Assembly: GCA_900073065.1 (NCBI GenBank) | Contig: FJOG01000019.1 | Span: 1,257,535 to 1,275,059, forward strand | Length of the DNA: 17,525 bases | Source: Phialocephala subalpina | Lineage: Eukaryota > Ascomycota > Leotiomycetes > Helotiales > Mollisiaceae | Direction of reading: 5' to 3' | Shown: piece after piece, positions 8,313-17,363 of the stretch | How the letters are laid out: the number at the start of each line of letters is the position of its first letter | Numbering within the stretch: position 1 is the stretch's first letter | Made by a program: the position numbers and the translations under genes | The notes under the pieces: model-generated | Seen by the model: only the letters and a program-made list of their open reading frames with translations | Database searches by the model: none | What the model was told of the DNA's origin: nothing

Positions 8313-10964
8313 GAGGGTACGAGAAGAGTCTTGTTGCGCTGGCTCATACGATATTATGGCTTTGGATGGGCCTGGTGCGTCAGGACCTTCCAAGAGACGA
8401 AGTCTGCTAAGTGAGTATTCAATCTCATCCTCCGCCGATTCATTGAGGATTCGCTCAACATCCGGCAGAGTCTCGACTCGATGATCATGCGCGAAGCAAA
8501 AGCGATTGTGGTATTGTGTAGAGACTACCGAGACAGGACCAATTCCTCGTTCGTGGAGTTTCTTGGGCGCCATTACGCCCGAGGAGGAAAGGTGTCGTTG
8601 TTCCATGGCCTCGCTTACACCTGTTGCTCGTTCGTAGCTGCGCGAGTATTGAACGGGATCGGATGGGAGGCGATCTCGCCAGAAGATGCGTCGGTTGGAG
8701 TGGATTATGATTAGGGCTTCCATGTCTAGCCATTTGGGAAAGCTGGGGTCCTCGTGCCGGATGGCGTTGTAGAGGTGGGCGGAAGCAACTAAATGGAGTT
8801 AGAAATTGCGCCAATCAGCCTCGCGAGCGTCGTACGCGGTCTATCACATATGGGGACGGTCATTGAGAGGAGGGGCTTCAAGTGTATGGATTCTACTTAC
8901 TGGTTGCTCCCCATTTGTTCGATTCGGCCAGTCCAAGCTCATTCAGCGTCAGAGAAAAGCGGAACTTCATAAGACCACAGAGGATTGGATGCCTGCGCAA
9001 GTAATAGTATGGCTCGATATCGCTCTCATCCTCTCCGTGTCTGAGATGTAATTCAGTACGTTGAGGCTCCATGAAGTCGTCTTTGATCCAGCATCTGACT
9101 TCTTTCACCGTCGTTTTGATGACTGGCCCAATGGGAGCAGCGAAGTCTTTCGTGAACTCCCTGTAATTTCCAAGGATGGAAGTAACGCGTTTTCCCATAT
9201 GCTGAAGCTCTTGATGACACTTTACCGCGTCCTCTTCAAGTATGTATCGAAGATCACCTACGTACAGTCAGTATTCAGGTGTTCTAGGAGAATATTCGAC
9301 GTATTCAACAGAACTCTGCTAGCCGGATGCCCCAAGAAAGCGAAATTATTCTCCTATCAAGGCCAGAACACACGGTCTCCTTAGAGCACGCTTGACGAAT
9401 GGATAATCTATCCCGAGGAGGAACAATATAAAAGCACCCACATTGTATTTGGCAGGCGAATATCAGCCAGATCGGAATTCTTCTCGTTTGCAAGTAAGTC
9501 ACGACCCCACGCGTCAGCTCGTCCAATCCGGGAATGCTGAAGTCTGAACGTTTCATAAGCGGCTTCAAAAGGCAGCACTCGAACAATAGTTCGTCACAGA
9601 TTCGTCTGTCTCGAGCTGCTCTTGCCTGTACCCCTTCTGTATGAAATTCGATAGGAACGCCAATCCACTCAGGATTTGTTGGGATTTTTCCTGGCGGGGC
9701 AAAATTGAGCCCTATTCATTAAGATCTCGGAGTCAGCTAACTTCTTTTGTATGTTTCGAGAGCGAAGATGCATGTCTTGAGAGTGCGTTTGGAGCACAGC
9801 TGGAGTGCATTGCTCCAATACACTCCAGAGGTATGCCGGAAGAGGGAACAATTCTCCAATAAATTGACACTTACATTGAACCAGATGCCAGTATCGGGGG
9901 AGGCAGAGCCAATCTGCTTCCTCAGATATAGCTTCGTCCATGTCCACTTTACCCATCTGCGCGTCTCGCTCTACCCTGTTGTAATCAACATGGGCTAAAC
10001 CTACATCGTAGAAGAGCATGTTGGTTATGCTTTCGTAGCTCTCACCACGAGGTAATTGCGAGAGAAGCTCCTTCTCAGAACGTTGCAAAAGCTCAATAGC
10101 AGTATTCGTAATAAGAGCCACAGTACTCAACCCAAGAATCCCCTCCTGAACATCACACCAACGTTCCTGCAGATACTCCCGAAGACGATTCCAGTCCTTG
10201 AAAAAGCAGTAGATCATGAAGTACAGGTCGTCTTCATCCTCATAATCTGTGTCGTCGACTTTTCTTTGGATGAGAGAGTCCAAGAGCTCCATGTCTGATT
10301 TCGTGCTGTTTAGTGAGGTCTCAGATTTGGACGTCTTTCGTGATTTGGCCTTTTTCTTGCTGAGCCTTTTGCCGGTCTTCTTCTTGACAAGGTGGTTCTC
10401 TTTGTCGTCTCCCGAAGGTGCTTCGTTACCGCTGGCTAGTCCGGTGTCCTGCTTGTTGGTTACGACCTCGATATCCAGGGAGTCGAAAGGATTTGAGACG
10501 ATCTTTCTCTCCTCCACAACAGTGGCAGAGCCTCCCTTGGACACACTTGAAGCGCGTTGACTTGATCGTCCAAATAACCTCGAGACATTCTCAAGAATAG
10601 AAATATAGTGCGTGTGACCGATATTTGCTTCAGCCTGGCCATGAGGTTTATAGAAGGCTCGGGCTTCCTTGCGTTGAGATATTACATCTTGAAGGGTGTT
10701 CCGGATGTCCTCGGGAACCGTCTGACCATGAGCGACGATGAATTGAGCAGCAGGACCGATATCCTTGATCCGCAAATCTGATGATTTCTTGGGGAGGATT
10801 CCAAGCTTTTGTGACGTCTCCTTAAGCCACTAGAGGACATGTTAGTAAATTACGAGCCAAATTATCTGTATCCTGGAGGGGCTTCTTACGCCAGTAAATT
10901 TTCGTTCGCGGGCCTTGTATGCCTTGTAGGTATCAACAATCGAATAACCTGGAAGGCCGGACAT
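8280..10964 (-). CDS. DUF6604 family fungal protein, five exons
   Basis: Model: complement(join(8280..8788, 8901..9257, 9442..9711, 9875..10829, 10890..10964)), 2166 nt, 721 aa. All phases agree. The N-terminus (GYSIVDTYKAYKARERKFTG, then WLKETSQKLG) matches the YxxYK...WL start of DUF6604. Residues 174-193 are a Lys-rich KKKTGKRLSKKKAKSRKTSK stretch, a possible nuclear localisation signal. DWLCLPRYWHLVQ (331-343) and, after two junctions, FACQIQCDLRYILEEDAVK continue the family pattern of a long helical domain. The C-terminal part includes IFWRDRLPSD and RGIGPVSVVSTQYHNRF. No enzymatic motif is visible. The family is fungal-restricted with unknown role; some members carry extra repeat domains, but I see none here. 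The two longer introns (163 and 184 nt) are the least certain boundaries. The last 33 nt lie inside a tandem duplication. Confidence 0.82.
8789..8900 (-). other. Intron 4 of the DUF6604 gene
   Basis: 112 nt, GTAAGT donor, TCTAAC branch, TTTAG acceptor, phase 1 (split ATT). Without splicing the frame stops within six bases of the donor. Confidence 0.88.
9258..9441 (-). other. Intron 3 of the DUF6604 gene
   Basis: 184 nt, GTGGGT donor (weaker than its neighbours), ACTGAC branch, ACGTAG acceptor, phase 1 (split TGT). The spliced product reads FACQIQ-C-DLRYILEEDA, a continuous helix-like segment. Confidence 0.68.
9712..9874 (-). other. Intron 2 of the DUF6604 gene
   Basis: 163 nt, GTAAGT donor, GCTGAC branch about 20 nt before the AATAG acceptor, phase 1 (split TGG). 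Other acceptors tested keep the old frame, which stops at 9671-9669. Only this one enters the next conserved frame. Confidence 0.72.
10830..10889 (-). other. Intron 1 of the DUF6604 gene
   Basis: 60 nt, GTAAGA donor, perfect TACTAAC branch, CTCTAG acceptor, phase 0. It joins the 25-residue first exon to a TGG codon, giving the family's WL motif. Confidence 0.93.
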
Positions 10965-11201
10965 CCTAGAATGAAACAAACCCGAATGTCTAGAAAACAG
11001 ACTTTGAAATATTAACTTCAAACAGATATTCAAGCCCGAGTGAAGGCTGTCGTCAGAAATGACCCCTTAACAATTGAAGTCGAGGAAGGCGCCGAGGTGT
11101 TGCTAAAAATCACGCAGGCTCACTCAAGCCCGTTGAAGTTGATGAGACGTGTAGTTTACACCAGCCAAAGTACATAGTTCTCGAGTATAGGGTCAATGGT
11201 T

Positions 11202-11231
11202 GTGAGTGTGAGTGTGAGTGTGAGTGTGAGT
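11202..11231. repeat. (GTGAGT)5 hexamer repeat
   Basis: Five perfect copies of a 6-nt unit (also readable as TGTGAG), noncoding, upstream of the DUF6604 gene. Confidence 0.9.
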
Positions 11232-11258
11232 TGATGCACAACGCGTGATGCTGGAGTC

Positions 11259-11288
11259 GCGTCGTTAGCGGCGTCGTTAGCGGCGTCG
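11259..11288. repeat. 12-mer tandem repeat GCGTCGTTAGCG
   Basis: Two and a half perfect copies, GC-rich, ending 16 bp before the left boundary of the TIR element. Confidence 0.85.
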
Positions 11289-11304
11289 ATCAAACCAGGT
11301 TCTA

Positions 11305-11364
11305 AGGCAAACCATACACACTAGTTGTGCAACACCCCAAAACCCCAAAAATCGCAAAATCGCA
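11305..11364 (+). repeat. Left terminal inverted repeat
   Basis: Starts AGGCAAACCATACACACTAG. It contains A-rich runs and repeated ATCGCAAA motifs at its inner end. It matches the reverse complement of 12101-12160. Confidence 0.85.
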
Positions 11365-11587
11365 AAACCTCAAAAACGCGACTTTTAGGTAATATTAACC
11401 TTAATAACTCCCCACCAACGCCTTGTCTACTATTCCTAAAGCTATAAAACTACTCCCAGAGTAAGTAGTACCCAGATTCCCAGAGTGGAGAGTTCCTAAT
11501 CGTACACAGGATGCCTTGCCCCGCCATTCCTCCTCAAAAACACTCACTCCAGCACCTCCAAACCCTCCATCCAGCACCTCCAGAGTC

Positions 11588-11788
11588 CTACTTCTTGCCA
11601 GAACCACCGGCAGCACTCTCAGCAGCACCAGCTGCACTACTCTCGGCAGTGCTACTGCCCTCTGCAGCCTTGTCCCCAGCAGCCATCTCCTTTTTGACCT
11701 TCATATAAGTGCCCACGGCTAAGGCCACTACTACTAAACCCCCGCATTCTTGCGCAGAGCTAATAGCATATTCGAAAAAGGAGGCATT
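11588..11788 (-). pseudogene. Small single-TM protein frame inside the TIR element
   Basis: Stop-to-stop open frame of 66 codons. The first in-frame ATG (11704) leaves 38 aa. The frame reads CGGLVVVALAVGTY (one hydrophobic helix), then basic KVKK, then an Ala/Ser/Gly-rich tail ending GSGKK. Its composition and third-position pattern look coding, unlike the surrounding AT-rich DNA. A better-placed ATG at 11787 (A at -3, MPPF...) lies one base out of frame. The two frames are separated only at a run of five A (+ strand, 11775-11779), so a one-base loss there would explain the break. It could be a captured host gene fragment or element cargo. I do not recognise the family, and an unspliced upstream exon is also possible. 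Confidence 0.4.
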
Positions 11789-11810
11789 TTATCGCAAAAG
11801 AAAAGGAAAA

Positions 11811-12100
11811 AGATAAAATAGTAATTTCTTATTTCTTATTTTTATATTTAGTAATAAATATATATTAAGTTTTATAATAAATTATATATAATAATAATAA
11901 TATAATATTGCGAGAATATACGATTTTATTTTCTTTAAATTCTTTTATTTTCTTTGCGATAACGCAAATAACTCCAAAAAAATATATAAATTACTTTTTT
12001 ATATATTTTAATATATTTTCTAATATAAGAATAAATTTTTAAGTATTATTATAACTATTAAAGATTAATTAAAGTGTAATAATTACATTTTTACGATTTT
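11811..12100. other. AT-rich core of the TIR element
   Basis: Nearly pure A/T with many TA steps and ATA/TAA runs, no open frame. It fits heavy RIP or an AT-rich spacer, in sharp contrast with the GC-richer DNA just to its left. Confidence 0.8.
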
Positions 12101-12160
12101 TGCGATTTTGAGATTTTTGGGTTTTTAGGGTGTTATACAACTAGTGTGTATAGTTTGCTT
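12101..12160 (-). repeat. Right terminal inverted repeat
   Basis: Reverse complement starts AAGCAAACTATACACACTAG. Relative to the left arm it carries A or T at every mismatch, so it looks the more mutated copy. Confidence 0.85.
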
Positions 12161-12162
12161 TA

Positions 12163-12915
12163 ACGAGCCGGGTTTCACGGGTTTATACGCTCAGAATATT
12201 TCCGAAGAAAATAGCGAATAAAATCTTGAAATATAAAGGTATTAATAGACGCATATACAATTTATCTAAAATGAAACGTAAAACCGAGATATTAAATAAT
12301 ATTAATTAGTGGTGCTTGTAAACTTTAGAAGTGATAGTCGTGACTTTTGAAGTTCATAGGCAAAAAAGGGACTCGCTAAAGCCGAAAAAAAGCCCTGTGG
12401 AGCACAGACCCGTGAATTCCGGCTCGTAAGGTTCGCATCGAGGTTCAAGCACAAAACAAGACGTTTCCCGACGTCGTATAGGAAGTTTTCGAAAGAATTT
12501 TGTGAAACGAGTTGCTGTACAGAGGTCATGAAAATGGATGTGGTATTGCCGGCCGGAAACAGACGACGTCTTCTATCGTCGACCCTTGCTACACCCTTAG
12601 CGGACGAATCATTGATTCACACCTGTACATCTATCAATATTTTTACTGCATCTCGGATGAATGCACTCGCGTACAGCTTTAGAAAGGTGTGAGCTGTGAG
12701 CAATCGGATCATTCCATATCCTCTGAGTGATGCGTCGAAGGACATTCATGTGATATTTGTGTACGCTAAACAGCGAATAGGGTATCATATTCGACCTCAA
12801 TTTGTATTGTACAGCAATTGGTTTAGCAACCAAATTTTCCTCCTACACGACAAAGCAGACGTAACATCTTGCAACGTGACTTTCAACTCCCTCAATTTGA
12901 GCTATGGCGAGCAAT
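12163..12915. other. Intergenic region right of the element
   Basis: About 750 bp. The first 140 bp continues AT-rich outside the TIR boundary. The rest returns to normal composition and includes the 3' UTR of the permease gene. Open frames on both strands are short and unrecognisable. No repeat or RNA gene seen. Confidence 0.5.
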
Positions 12916-14884
12916 TTAGACAACATCGTCCTTCTCCTTGCGCTGCTCCGAAGTGGGCGATTCGATTCCTGAGCGCTCATCTTCTGCCTGAGCCTCGACG
13001 ATAGGGCCAGTGTAGTATCTTCGGCCTCCAATGTACCAGAAAATAGCAGCGGCGCCGAGAATGAGAGCAAGGAAAGCAGAAGCGTAGTTCATCTATCAAA
13101 ATTGTTAGCAGGTCCCCTGAAACTTCATGTGTGAATTGGCTTACGGTGGTGGCTGTCACTGGGCGGACAGTTGGAAGGATGAAGATGATGCTGACGAACA
13201 AGGTCCAGAGACAAGCCCATGCGTTGACGAAGAAGCTGAGCTTTCCCATATGCCATGGGCCTGGCTGGAATTTGCCGAAAACAAGCTTGCAAAAGATGGG
13301 AATGCAGTAACTCCAATCAAGAGCGATGGCACAGACATTGAAAACACCAGCAATAGCAGCGTATGATCCAAGACCGATCAAGTTGATGGCAATGCACCAG
13401 AAGACGGAGATCCACACGGCGTAGAGAGGGGTTCCGGTTAGGGGGCTGATCTTGACCCAGATGTTGGATGCTGGCAACAAGCGATCACGGGAAAAGGCGA
13501 AGACGGTACGGCCCAGAGATTGCTTTTGAGGTCAGTATCAATCCAACCACCAGATAATATTGACTCACCATAGCTGTGAAGCAGACAAACTTGATGATGA
13601 GGAAACCGCAAACGGTATAGAAGATACCACCTGACTTTCCAAGGCTGTTGTAGAACAGCTGGGCAACTGGTTGGGCAAGGGTGCTAGCAAGAATCTCAGA
13701 GGGGTCACCCATGCAGAAGCACAGGACGATGTTGAAGAGGAAACCAGCAACATAGGTGAAGAGCATAGCAAGGGAGATGGCCCATGGTGCCTTGACCTCG
13801 GGCTCAGAGATTTCTTCGGTGATGTGTGCAGTCGCATCGTAATCCGTCATGGTCCATGAAACTGACAAGAATCCGAACAAAAAGCTGAATCCAACGGGAG
13901 TCCATCCTGAGGTCGAATCGACATCGGTGAAGACGTATTTGGCGGTGTGCTTGTTCTCTGTCTTTGCAAGGAGTGCGATGGCGCACGAGACGAGGACAAG
14001 AACGTGGAAGATAACGTAGGTCTTGGTCATCTTCTCCATCCAGTAGGTGGACATCGAGTTAACGAGTCCAGTCAAGACAGTCAGAGCAGCCATAACTCCG
14101 ATTGTGGTGTTTGTGGTGATTTCATAGCTGAAGTCGGATCCGATCGACACGGCGGCGAGGAGCATTTGTGCAGCACCATATTCAGAGGAGGCAACACCAG
14201 CAATCTAAAGAAAGGGTTATTAAGGGTATAGGCGCATTGGCAAAGGGAGGCGAACCTGGCCGAGCAAATTAATCCAGCCGGTAATCCTAGACAAGTCAGT
14301 ACACTCTCTTCCTATCGTCCGTTTGTCAAGACGTACCAACTCAATGAAGGAACCCATTCTTGTGGTGCAAGTCGCGAAATGGTGAAGTATCTGGATCAAA
14401 GTTTAGTGCTGAGACTCAATGTGATTGGGGTTTCATACAAGCCTCCGGAAGTAGGATAGGCAGAGACCAATTCGGCGACTGAGCACTGTGGAAAGTCAAT
14501 AATCATCGTCCGAAACAGTCACGCGAGCATCTGATATTTGCGAAAACTTACAGCAATGCACATGCAGCCAGCCCCAGAGATCAACCAACACCATACGGCT
14601 GCGGAGGAGCCTCCTGCGTACAGAGGGTACGAGAAGGTGGTCATGATCGTGGCGAACAGACCACTGATACTGACGGCGAAGGAGAAGGTCGAAAGGTAGC
14701 CAAACTCTCTCTTGAAGACAGGCTTGTATCCGAATTGTGCGGCGAGTTGGGCGTCGGCATCGTTCAATTCTGCGAGGTTGACAGTCCTTTTCTGGCCATC
14801 GGGGCCGTTGATTTCGACCAAGCCCACGCTCTTCTGTCTGTGTCGAACGCCATCGCGGCTGATTTCTTGCTGTATCTCGGCCAT
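12916..14884 (-). CDS. APC-superfamily amino acid/GABA/choline-type permease
   Basis: Model: complement(join(12916..13092, 13145..13522, 13569..14204, 14256..14286, 14337..14390, 14439..14485, 14552..14884)), 1656 nt, 551 aa. All seven exons join in phase. The start ATG lies in a good context (ACCACGATGG). The N-terminal cytosolic tail (1-60) is followed by GYLSTFSFAVSISGLFATI (62-80), then SVAELVSAYPTSGGLYF, TMTDYDATAHITEEISEPEVKAPWAI (about 273-298) and AMQSLGRTVFAFSRDRLLPAS (about 366-386), all hallmarks of the fungal APC branch containing Uga4 (GABA) and Hnm1 (choline). About 12 hydrophobic helices and a hydrophilic C-tail complete a full-length protein. It mediates proton-coupled uptake of amino acids, GABA or choline at the plasma or vacuolar membrane (family knowledge). 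The substrate cannot be told from sequence. Intron 4 (donor GTTCGC) is the weakest splice site. Confidence 0.9.
13093..13144 (-). other. Intron 6 of the permease gene
   Basis: 52 nt, GTAAGC donor, TGCTAAC branch, GATAG acceptor, phase 0. The last exon supplies the final hydrophobic helix and the C-tail. Confidence 0.9.
13523..13568 (-). other. Intron 5 of the permease gene
   Basis: 46 nt, GTGAGT donor, ACTGAC branch, AAAAG acceptor (not YAG), phase 0. It restores the conserved AMQSLGRTVFAFSRD segment. Confidence 0.85.
14205..14551 (-). other. Cluster of four introns and three microexons (permease)
   Basis: Introns at 14486-14551, 14391-14438, 14287-14336 and 14205-14255 (66, 48, 50 and 51 nt) separate exons of only 47, 54 and 31 nt. 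Donors are GTAAGT, GTATGA, GTACGT and GTTCGC. Acceptors are CACAG, TCCAG, TCTAG and TTTAG. Retaining the last intron reads into TAA after 11 codons, so splicing is required for a full-length protein. Confidence 0.85.
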
Positions 14885-15056
14885 CGTGGTTGCTGGATAC
14901 TGTTTTTGGTGTTGACGATAAGGTTCTTGAAGACTTCAGAAAAGGAGAAGAGGGAATGATGTGGAAAGGCCGAAGGTTTTGTAAAGCGTCCTCTTCGCTG
15001 CATGCAAGCATGACCCAGTAGTAAGGCAGGGAGTGAGGAAGCTAAGAATTTGACGA

Positions 15057-15069
15057 TTATCGAGATAAG
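15057..15069. promoter_or_regulatory. Paired GATA sites upstream of the permease
   Basis: GATAA on the - strand (15061-15057) and GATAAG on the + strand (15064-15069), two bases apart and about 175 bp before the permease ATG. Further TGATAA (15269-15274) and GATAAG (14917-14922, in the leader) sites occur nearby. AreA/Nit2-type nitrogen regulators favour closely paired GATA sites at permease promoters (family knowledge). Binding here is inferred. Confidence 0.4.
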
Positions 15070-15080
15070 GCGAGGCAGGA

Positions 15081-15107
15081 GCGAGCAAGCGAGCAAGCAA
15101 GCAAGCA
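15081..15107. repeat. GCAA/GCGA tetranucleotide repeat
   Basis: Imperfect run of GCAA and GCGA 4-mers (GCGAGCAAGCGAGCAAGCAA, then GCAAGCA), just upstream of the paired GATA sites relative to the permease. Confidence 0.8.
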
Positions 15108-15996
15108 TCCTTGGTGGTCTGCCCCCACTTGCCCCAGTCGCTCGAGATACACAGTAGATAGACCGGGGGTTTGACGCTCGCATCCCTGCAAAGAATCGCT
15201 TGGCAGCGCCGACAAACGTAAATGACTAAAGAGCCGAGCAGGAGAGCCTATGAGAGAGTCGATACCGCTGATAATTTTCAAGCCGCTTGACCTTTTCAGG
15301 CCTAGGGAGAACCAAGGAGCTTCTCCAGCACAGTAGCACAGAAAATCTTGAAGTTCGACGGGGTAGAGGTGAAAAGACGAGAGCAGCATCTTCATCGACA
15401 ACGCCCCTCAACGAACGCATGATCAGGATTCCAGGAGCCTTGATGCGTCGCAGCCCTCGACAGGCGAGCGCTTGATGAGTGGTAAATTACTCCGTACGAG
15501 TCCATCGGATCGTGGCTTCGAACGGCGACGGCAAGGAACAGGATGCGAAGTCCCCCAGCTTCCAAAGATCATGGGCATCAGAGATTCCCTTCCTGGGTTT
15601 GCTCCGAGCAGACGGAGGAGTTAGAAAATGCTGATGGGCTTCTAGAAGGCCTTTGGTTGGTACACTAATGCTAACCGACACACGCCGCCGCACCAAGACG
15701 TCGACGTGCAGCGAAGTGGGAGCTACTGTAAGACCGAGGCTGCTCTGCTGGGATGAAAGCCCGATCCGAAAGCCACCACGAACTCAATGCAGCGCTAGGG
15801 GAGACGGATGGTTCAATCACGAGAGCGGAGCGGATCGTTTTCAGTGGATCTCGACGGGGTTGCCGTTGCCAATCTGTTCTCCACCTCAATCCACTTCGCC
15901 CATGCGATTCACTGAATCACCTCCCCATCTCCCGCGTATGCACCTGATATCCGGAAGCAGCGTACTGTATCTATTTCCAATCTTCAGCATCGTCAA

Positions 15997-16011
15997 GTCG
16001 TCGTCGTCGTC
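15997..16011. repeat. (GTC)5 microsatellite
   Basis: Five perfect trinucleotide units in DNA without a credible gene. Confidence 0.85.
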
Positions 16012-17153
16012 GCCGCGTCCGCGTCTCGCGAGTCCGGAACCCTTCTTTCCTTATCTCGGGCAAGATCTCGCGTCAGCCTCAAAACATCATCTCCCGCATT
16101 GATTATTGGGATCCACCATCGAAATATTTCATCCCGTTATGGAACGACTTTCCGCAGTCAAGCAGACCACAAAAAGGGATCAGTTTACCATTTCGGACAG
16201 ACAAAGATAGGGAGTGATTGCAGCTTCTCATTTACATAACGACGTGCTGCTTTTGAATTCCTACAACAATGCTTGAAGCCTCAGCATGATTCATATTCTG
16301 GAGAGTGTCCGAATAAGCCCCGAAACACCTGCCAAGTTAGCAGTTTGAGACGACGGGCCTCGTGTTGTTTTATGCTTATTTCGGGTGGCCACGGCAGTTA
16401 TCCCAAGGTGTGGTGGGGTCGGAAAATACCCCAGAGAGATTAGGCATATCAGGCATGTTTCATTAGATGAGGGCGTTTGTCTTCAATTCGAATTCCCCCG
16501 TGGAACAGTACGACTCCACCGGATTATTGAAAGCACAGATTCAAAGTCGACAAACGTTTATGAACCCTTTTAGGAACACCCCAAGTACTACTGGCAGACT
16601 TGCAAGTTCAAGTTTATGGGAGTATGTCCTGGCTATGAGGATCACCAGACTTCCGCTTCCAACGAACTACAATATAACTGCATTATTAATGATAGTAGTC
16701 CCGCTGTACAACAATCTGTCCATTGTCACCGGGATTCGCTACACCGGAGTGGAACTTTCCCATTATCCGACCTTCGACTTGTGCGACCAAGCTTTCGATG
16801 CATCTGTCTTTGTCGGTTACGAACAGGATCTTTTTTGGAAGGCTCCGCGTAGCTCGCACCCATCGTTTTCAAGCCAGACAACCAATGACCATGCCATCCA
16901 TGAGTGGAAATATCAAACATACGAGTCTGCAGTGTACCATATTTGCATCTGATGGGGTTGGCTTTGAAGGGCATCTGCAGTGGCGGAGTTATTAGTTCTT
17001 CAATTCAGAGCTTCTTTTTGACGCTTTGAGGATTATTCTGAATAGGTAATGCCAAAGAATACTAGGTTCTGCTGTATGAATGTCGGAATCTGAGTCAATC
17101 TGTCAAGTAACCTCGAGAGTACGGATGATTGCAGTCAGGAACCGACTTTCATG

Positions 17154-17363
17154 TCACGTCCCAGCGAAGCCTGAGTCGCTTCGTACAGGTGCTTTGGAGA
17201 CATCTTCTCGAGAGCCAGCTCTCTTCTTGCTCGAGATATTAGTCTTGAGGGTTGAACCAAGTGACTCGTACAAGACAGCACGCTCTGTTACCTTGGTTGG
17301 CGATCTAAGCCCTGCCAATGCAAGCATATCGATCTGTGTACCACGATTATTGGAGCGACCCAT
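17154..17363 (-). CDS. Weak candidate small protein, 69 aa
   Basis: Starts at an ATG in good context (CCAAGATGGG) and ends in TGA. The product starts MGRSNNRGTQIDMLALAGL and is Ser/Lys/Arg-rich, hydrophilic, without a membrane helix or known motif. A TATAAG element lies about 97 bp upstream (17465-17460, - strand). A short out-of-frame ATG in the leader would compete for initiation. Codon choice looks more gene-like than in nearby frames, but I recognise no family. It may be chance, or one exon of a larger gene. Confidence 0.2.
   Translation of the reverse strand: MGRSNNRGTQIDMLALAGLRSPTKVTERAVLYESLGSTLKTNISSKKRAGSREDVSKAPVRSDSGFAGT

Larger units (their letters stand above)
10965..11304. other. 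Promoter side of the DUF6604 gene with short repeats
   Basis: About 340 bp between the DUF6604 start codon and the TIR element. It must include that gene's leader and core promoter. A hexamer and a 12-mer tandem repeat (own entries) sit next to the element's left end. No further gene seen. Confidence 0.55.
11305..12160. mobile_element. TA-flanked TIR element, RIP-degraded, with embedded ORF fragment
   Basis: An 856-bp element bounded by inverted repeats of about 60 bp (11305-11364 and 12101-12160; 53 of 60 positions match by eye). It is flanked on both sides by TA (11303-11304 and 12161-12162), the target duplication expected of Tc1/mariner-type elements. No transposase frame is present, so it is nonautonomous or a remnant. 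The right half is extremely AT-rich. The left half (about 11400-11760) is GC-richer and holds a small-protein reading frame on the - strand. At all seven arm mismatches the right arm has A or T, and four of the five transitions are in CpA/TpG context, the RIP signature of ascomycetes. Superfamily is inferred from the TA duplication only. Confidence 0.75.

Noticed and set aside
7950..8484. Pair of + strand frames with identical segments
   Set aside because: The similarity comes only from the 250-bp tandem duplication. The second frame is antisense to the DUF6604 gene.
12124..12130. TTAGGG-like telomere motif in the right TIR
   Set aside because: A single occurrence inside an inverted repeat; no tandem array.
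11305..12160. CRISPR-like or satellite array
   Set aside because: The repeated ends are inverted and occur once each; there is no regular spacer pattern, and the window is eukaryotic.
15653..16102. 149-codon + strand frame
   Set aside because: No recognisable domain, passes through a (GTC)5 repeat, irregular composition, no splice partners.
16467..16952. 161-codon + strand frame
   Set aside because: No family resemblance. Opposite and alternative frames are similarly open, so it cannot be told from chance.
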